DNA of 64,000 bases from Solidesulfovibrio magneticus RS-1. Its GTDB lineage: Bacteria > Desulfobacterota > Desulfovibrionia > Desulfovibrionales > Desulfovibrionaceae. This document shows, one piece after another, positions 59,788 through 64,000 of the stretch. The stretch lies in NCBI RefSeq assembly GCF_000010665.1, contig NC_012796.1, positions 1,550,001 to 1,614,000 on the forward strand, written 5' to 3'. The notes under the pieces were generated by a model. That model searched no databases. It was not told the origin of the DNA and saw only the letters and a program-made list of their open reading frames with translations. Positions within the stretch are counted from its first letter, which is position 1, and each line of letters opens with the position of its first letter. The position numbers were made by a program, and so were the translations under genes.

Positions 59788-62631
59788 ATGGCAATCGCGT
59801 TCGCCCGCTTGGAATATATCGGCATCAGCAATGGCAAATCCGCCGTTGCCCTGTCCGCCTACATCCGCCGCTCGGCAGAAGAATTGAAGTTCTGGGAAAG
59901 CCAAGGGGTTGATTTTTCGACATATAAAGATGGTGAAGCGGCCGTCCTCTCAACCGGCGTTATCCTTCCGCCCGGCTCCCCTTCTTGGGACGCAACACAG
60001 CTTTGGAACGAAGTAGAAAAGGCCGAGATTGCCAAGAAACCCCTTGCAAGGGGTGAAATCCGTTTTCGTAAAAACGCTCAATTCGCCAAACATTATATTC
60101 TTGCTTTGCCTTCTAATTCCGAAGTTACGCACAAAATGTATATAGAAATGACCTTACAATACATTCAAAAAAACTTCACCGATCAAAATATTCCATGCGA
60201 GTACAGTATCCACCTGGAGGAAGGGAATCCTCATATTCATATCCTAGCTGCAACGCGACGTCTTCACAGAAACGGCTTTGATTCACATAAAGCTCGTGAT
60301 CTTGATGTCAAACAATCATTTTCATCAAAAACAGGAAAAGGCTTTGTCTCTGAAAAAGACGGTCTTCATATGCAGTGGGCCGATTTCCAAAACCAATATT
60401 TCGTGTCAAATGGTTTAGACATCAAAGTCGATCCGACTGCCGCTATTTCTCAAGTCCACGAAGGCAAAGCTCGTCATATTAAGAACTCTGCAAAAGTTGC
60501 TGAAAATCAAACTCGTTTAGAAGAGTTGCAAAACATCGCCAGAAATGACCACCCGGCTATTCTTGAAGCCCTTGTTTATCGCCAAACCACTTTCAATGTC
60601 CGTGATCTCAACAAAACTCTCAAAAAGCATGGTATTGAAGACGATGATGAACGCGAAGTATTGGTAGAGGCGATCCTAAAAAACGCCGAATGTGTTCCGC
60701 TGTTCAATGCCTTCGGCGAAGAGGCCAATGTCTACACGAGCCGAAAGGTCCGAGCCGAGGAAGCCGCGATCCTGGGCAACGTGGGAAAAATCCTAGAGGG
60801 CAAGGGCGGCGCGGCAAGCGCCAAGTCCAGGGCCGCCGCATTGGCCTCTAAAACGCTCGATACGGAGCAGCGCGAGGCTTTTGACGTGATGACGGCCGAG
60901 AACCGGCTCTGCGTCATCCAGGGCCGGGCTGGGGCCGGCAAGAGCTACACCATGGGCGCGGCTCGGGAGGCTTTCGAGGCTGACGGGTGGCGGGTGGTGG
61001 GACTGGCCCCGACGAACGCGGTGTCGAGGGACATGGCGAAAGACGGGTTCAAAGAAGCTTCCACATTGCATTCCGAACTTCTGAAGCAAGAAAACCCCAA
61101 GAAAAAGACCGTGCCATGGGATGAAACAACGGTTGTATTTGTCGATGAAGCGGCGATGATGGACAATTCAATTTTACTGCGATTAACCGATCATGCAGAA
61201 AGAACAGGCGCAAAACTGGTTCTTATCGGCGACGATGCACAGCTTTCCAGTGTTCAGCGAGGAGGAATGTATTCAGAGATTCGGACCAGGACAAGTGAAT
61301 CTCTGATTTCCCAGGTAAGACGTCAAAAAGAAGAATGGATGATAAAGGCAAGCATGAATTTGGCGGACGGAAGAATCGGTGAAGCCATCGAAGCATATAA
61401 TAAGAATGGACACATCATCCCTTCAAACGACCCAATTAAAGAACTTTTAGAACAATGGAAAACGGACGCGCTTAACAATCCAAGTGTCAATAGATTTGTC
61501 TACGCTGGCACAAATGCAGAAGTCAATGCAATCAATGATGCATGTTCCGAAGCGATGAGAGAAGCCGGACACGTTATCGGCGCTTTTGAGTTTATTTGCA
61601 AAAAAGGCGACTTGGCATTTCAACAAACATTTGGCGTTGGTGATCGACTCCAGATCAATGCTACTGCAAAAAATATTAACTCTGATTTGATAAATGGAAG
61701 TTTTGGCACCGTTCAAAATATCAGTGATGACGAAATAACTGTTTTATTTGACACTGGGCAGATTGTTACTTGGAAACCTTCCGAGTTCAATGGGTTTGCC
61801 CTGGGCTATGCCGGGACCGTCTACAAGGGCCAGGGGAAAACCCAAACGGACGTGTACGCCTTGCACGGCAGCACTTGGGACAACCGGACAACGTATGTTG
61901 GAGCGACTAGGCATAAAGGGAATTTTCGTCTGTATGTTGACAAGAACAAAGTAAAATCATTGGAAAGTCTCGTTAAAGGCATGAGCCGGTCAAAATCGTC
62001 TGGGACTACTCAATCGTATTATGATGCGAATCAGATTTTGGACCGGCAACAACGCGTTGAGAAGATGAATGGAAAAGAGTTCGAGAAGTTTGGCTTATAC
62101 TCCATGCTTAAAACAAAGCATGATGTCGAAATCAAGCACAAAGAAAAGCTTCCTCGTTTAGCTATTGTTGCCTTAGAACTTAGCAATTATGGACTGTCCA
62201 AGAAGGATATTGCCCACTGCCTGGAACACGACATCGATCCGACCCAGGTCAAAAAAATCCTGGCCTACCTGGACAGTCAAGAGGCGAAGACCTTGGCCGC
62301 GTCACTCCAAGCGCAGAATATTATTGCTGGACCGAGTCATATCAAGATAAGCAAATGGTCTAAGCGGATCACTCAAACATTTTCTATTGCAAAGAAACAG
62401 CTTATTAAAAAAAGAAGGCAAGAACATAAGAGCTGGAGACAACGTTGGCTTGAACAGATGCGTGATTACGAACCAACAATGACTATCTTGGATAGCTCAA
62501 TGCATCCAGAAACAGGAGCCAAAGCATATGTCGCAGCAGACACAGAACCAACAAGCGTGGATCACGGAACAGATCAACAAACAATTGAACCCGGAGCAGA
62601 ACAATCCGACCAGTATTTGCCTCGGATGTAA
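59788..62631 (+). CDS. traA: MobA/MobL relaxase fused to RecD-like helicase (TraA type)
   Basis: 947 residues. The N-terminal MOBQ relaxase has an early tyrosine (YIRRSAEEL near residue 25) and the histidine cluster His149/His151 in EEGNPHIHI. The middle and C-terminal parts form a superfamily 1 helicase: Walker A GRAGAGKSYT with Lys385, then VFVDEAAMMD, GDDAQLSSV and YKGQGKTQTDVYA. It would nick and unwind the oriT upstream. AGGAGG precedes the ATG. GC content varies within the gene: about 60,720-61,060 and 61,790-61,870 are GC-rich, the rest AT-rich. Confidence 0.92.
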   Translation: MAIAFARLEYIGISNGKSAVALSAYIRRSAEELKFWESQGVDFSTYKDGEAAVLSTGVILPPGSPSWDATQLWNEVEKAEIAKKPLARGEIRFRKNAQFAKHYILALPSNSEVTHKMYIEMTLQYIQKNFTDQNIPCEYSIHLEEGNPHIHILAATRRLHRNGFDSHKARDLDVKQSFSSKTGKGFVSEKDGLHMQWADFQNQYFVSNGLDIKVDPTAAISQVHEGKARHIKNSAKVAENQTRLEELQNIARNDHPAILEALVYRQTTFNVRDLNKTLKKHGIEDDDEREVLVEAILKNAECVPLFNAFGEEANVYTSRKVRAEEAAILGNVGKILEGKGGAASAKSRAAALASKTLDTEQREAFDVMTAENRLCVIQGRAGAGKSYTMGAAREAFEADGWRVVGLAPTNAVSRDMAKDGFKEASTLHSELLKQENPKKKTVPWDETTVVFVDEAAMMDNSILLRLTDHAERTGAKLVLIGDDAQLSSVQRGGMYSEIRTRTSESLISQVRRQKEEWMIKASMNLADGRIGEAIEAYNKNGHIIPSNDPIKELLEQWKTDALNNPSVNRFVYAGTNAEVNAINDACSEAMREAGHVIGAFEFICKKGDLAFQQTFGVGDRLQINATAKNINSDLINGSFGTVQNISDDEITVLFDTGQIVTWKPSEFNGFALGYAGTVYKGQGKTQTDVYALHGSTWDNRTTYVGATRHKGNFRLYVDKNKVKSLESLVKGMSRSKSSGTTQSYYDANQILDRQQRVEKMNGKEFEKFGLYSMLKTKHDVEIKHKEKLPRLAIVALELSNYGLSKKDIAHCLEHDIDPTQVKKILAYLDSQEAKTLAASLQAQNIIAGPSHIKISKWSKRITQTFSIAKKQLIKKRRQEHKSWRQRWLEQMRDYEPTMTILDSSMHPETGAKAYVAADTEPTSVDHGTDQQTIEPGAEQSDQYLPRM

Positions 62632-62845
62632 CAACGGCTTGCCGTGTACCGGCCAGGGACAGGATTGTCATACTGACAAATGGTACGTCGCTACGCATGT
62701 GACATGTCTGGCGCACAAAATGAAGTTTTTGGTATTTTACGAGACAGAGAGTAATGATACGCGCTCTTTTGCGCGCCCGCCTGAACCCACGTTCCTCGTC
62801 CCCCATCCGCGATGTTGCGCAATGTACGAACCGCGCCAAGAATAA
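62528..62845 (+). CDS. Small cysteine-rich protein overlapping relaxase 3' end
   Basis: 105 residues in another frame than the relaxase, overlapping it by 104 bases. AGGAG ten bases before its ATG and the cysteine pattern CLGCNNGLPCTGQGQDC, later CCAMYEP, argue for a real gene. A small zinc-binding protein of unknown role. Alternative: chance frame; the second half does not overlap anything and still looks coding. Confidence 0.5.
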   Translation: MSQQTQNQQAWITEQINKQLNPEQNNPTSICLGCNNGLPCTGQGQDCHTDKWYVATHVTCLAHKMKFLVFYETESNDTRSFARPPEPTFLVPHPRCCAMYEPRQE

Positions 62846-62871
62846 CGTAGCCATGGAAGTAGCCAAACATA

Positions 62872-62896
62872 AAGCCCCCATTTGGGGGCTTTTTTA
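62872..62896. terminator. Bidirectional intrinsic terminator
   Basis: AAGCCCCCA-TT-TGGGGGCTT followed by TTTTT, preceded by an A run. It ends the relaxase/small gene transcript and, from the other side, the HsdS-like gene. Confidence 0.85.
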
Positions 62897-63460
62897 TTCC
62901 ATTAAACGAATCATTTCAGCACTCAATTCTTGTATTTCCGTGTAAATAGAAGAGATGCGCTTGTGTTTTGCATGAATTTTATCAACTTCTTCATCGGAAG
63001 ACATTTCTACCAAAACATCTCTTAAATCGTTTAAATTGATTGTCATAAGTCGATTTCCACATGACTTTGCCAGCAAGCTTTCTCTAGCCGCTCTCCTCCT
63101 CATGAAATAATAGAGCCAAAGCCCGTCTATGGCTTTGGGACGAATAATGCAAAGACTTTGCCCACAAACAACCCTTTCTTCATTTTGACCAATATAAAGC
63201 CCGGCCTGTCCAAGTGTTTCTCCGGTCCCGCGAAAAGAGAAAAGTACGTCGTTGTTCCGGATCAAATACTTTTTCTGTTTTCCACTTGGGTCAAGTTCGA
63301 CCCAAATATCTCCACTCCCGCCACTTACGATGCCCGAAATTGGTTCAAAATCGGCCTGCGTCACCTCGCGGCACAAAATCCACCCATCTTTTCCGCCAGT
63401 GCGAGTCCTCGGCAACTGGCAGCGGATCACGTCCGCAACCTCGCCCAATTTCGTTTCCAT
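62894..63460 (-). CDS. Orphan half-size HsdS-like specificity protein
   Basis: 188 residues with the layout of one target-recognition domain of a type I restriction S subunit: LGEVADVIRCQLPRT at the start, VLFSFRGTGETLGQAGLY and the closing helix (DEEVDKIHAKHKRISSIYTEIQELSAEMI), which in HsdS is the conserved spacer helix. Full HsdS is about twice this length. No hsdM or hsdR is present in the window. It is oriented toward the relaxase and ends in the shared terminator. Half-size S proteins can dimerise to form a full S subunit with a host M. Confidence 0.7.
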   Translation of the reverse strand: METKLGEVADVIRCQLPRTRTGGKDGWILCREVTQADFEPISGIVSGGSGDIWVELDPSGKQKKYLIRNNDVLFSFRGTGETLGQAGLYIGQNEERVVCGQSLCIIRPKAIDGLWLYYFMRRRAARESLLAKSCGNRLMTINLNDLRDVLVEMSSDEEVDKIHAKHKRISSIYTEIQELSAEMIRLME

Positions 63461-63544
63461 ACGGGATTCCTAAAATACCAAATAATAAAAATCAATGAAC
63501 ATGTTCTCTAGCCTTGCTTTTAGAGAAATTGTGCCCTAAAACAA

Positions 63545-63572
63545 ATTTCCAGGGCGCATACGCCCTGGAAAT
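63545..63572. repeat. Perfect 12-bp inverted repeat upstream of coupling ATPase
   Basis: ATTTCCAGGGCG, loop CATA, CGCCCTGGAAAT, 30 bases before the start of the ATPase gene and 85 after the HsdS-like start. It may be a terminator for a transcript not seen or an operator. Confidence 0.5.
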
Positions 63573-63601
63573 CCATTCTTCCCAAAAATACGAGGTCCGT
63601 C

Positions 63602-64000
63602 ATGGCATCTATCGGATTTTGCGCCAAAACCCCTGTTCGGCCCCAGATTGAACCCGCCAAGGATGCTATTATCAAATTTGACTCCGGGATTTCGATTTCT
63701 CGGGAAGAAGCGTGTTACAATACCCTTGTTTTGGGATCGACTGGCACCGGGAAAACGACTTCGGTCATTTTGCCAGCCATTGGAGCTTTGATCGAAAAGG
63801 GTCATTCCGGCCTTATCATTGACATTAAAGGAAACCTTTCCGAGCAAGTGCGGATTTTAGCCACAAAGAGAGGTCGGATTGATGACGTTGTTGAATTCGG
63901 ATCATCAAAAAATGCTTCAAAGGTGGATTTATTAAGCGGACTTTCAATCTCTCAAGTCAGAGAGCTTTTAACTGTTATTGCCACGTTCCAATTCGGAAAC
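63602..64000 (+). CDS. TraG/VirD4-like coupling ATPase, 3' end outside window
   Basis: The first 133 residues are visible. Walker A GSTGTGKT is at residues 45-52 and LIIDIKGN forms a Walker B-like strand near 75, as in TraG/VirD4-type coupling proteins that link relaxase and type IV secretion. GAGGT precedes the ATG. No N-terminal transmembrane helix is seen, unlike VirD4 itself. The gene continues past 64,000. Confidence 0.7.
   Translation, partial: MASIGFCAKTPVRPQIEPAKDAIIKFDSGISISREEACYNTLVLGSTGTGKTTSVILPAIGALIEKGHSGLIIDIKGNLSEQVRILATKRGRIDDVVEFGSSKNASKVDLLSGLSISQVRELLTVIATFQFGN

Overview
The window comes from a high-GC bacterium whose codon use, type I-C CRISPR repeat, C_GCAxxG-type redox protein, B12-independent diol dehydratase and Mu-like early genes look like a Desulfovibrionaceae-type anaerobe. 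This placement is an inference from gene content; no rRNA is present. Several AT-rich islands interrupt the GC-rich backbone and most of them lie next to recombinases or insertion sequences.

Region 1 (1-13,815) looks like ordinary chromosome. It holds a glycosyltransferase cut by the window edge, a small secreted protein, an AMP-forming ligase, an MFS transporter, an L,D-transpeptidase-like protein, a LysR regulator divergent from a C_GCAxxG_C_C protein, a TadE/TadE/TadG/PilZ cluster, and a CHASE4-type sensor kinase with its NarL-type response regulator.

Region 2 (13,999-19,121) is accessory. It has an AT-rich GT39-like membrane glycosyltransferase, a complete but frameshifted IS630 element with clear terminal repeats and TA flanks, and the relic of a Mu-like phage tail end with com-like and mom-like DNA-modification genes.

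Region 3 (19,329-27,133) is one metabolic regulon. A PocR-domain sensor kinase and an NtrC-type activator lie divergent to a GlcG/HbpS-like protein, a glycyl-radical glycerol/diol dehydratase with the catalytic residues I could compare, and its activating enzyme. The gap holds a sigma-54-like promoter and two upstream inverted repeats spaced as an enhancer would be.

Region 4 (27,396-45,917) is a mobile island. It begins with degenerate IS fragments, then a 52-bp 3' fragment of tRNA-Met with its terminator, arm-type repeats and a tyrosine integrase. A DUF4160/DUF2442 pair and a complete type I-C CRISPR-Cas locus follow: cas3, cas5c, cas8c, cas7c, cas4, cas1, cas2, leader, and 31 repeats. An IS1182-family element and a frameshifted IS21 element cut off the leader-distal end of the array. 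Between cas3 and cas5c is a degenerate CRISPR repeat with a pseudo-spacer that matches, next to a TTC motif, a site 75 bp upstream in the same presumed cas promoter region. This is the most striking observation in the window: a candidate guide RNA by which the effector complex would repress its own genes.

Region 5 (45,941-55,659) has a membrane protein, IS200/IS605-like hairpins, and the left end and early region of a Mu-like phage (repressor, Ner, transposase A, B ATPase, Gam, GemA). It ends abruptly in a 52-bp 3' fragment of tRNA-Thr. Region 6 (55,749-64,000) is a second integrative element, apparently mobilizable or conjugative. It holds a tyrosine integrase, an AT-rich 705-residue protein with a PD-(D/E)XK-like motif, an accessory transfer protein, an oriT resembling that of RSF1010/R1162, a MobA/MobL-helicase relaxase, an orphan half-size HsdS-like protein and the start of a coupling ATPase that runs off the window.
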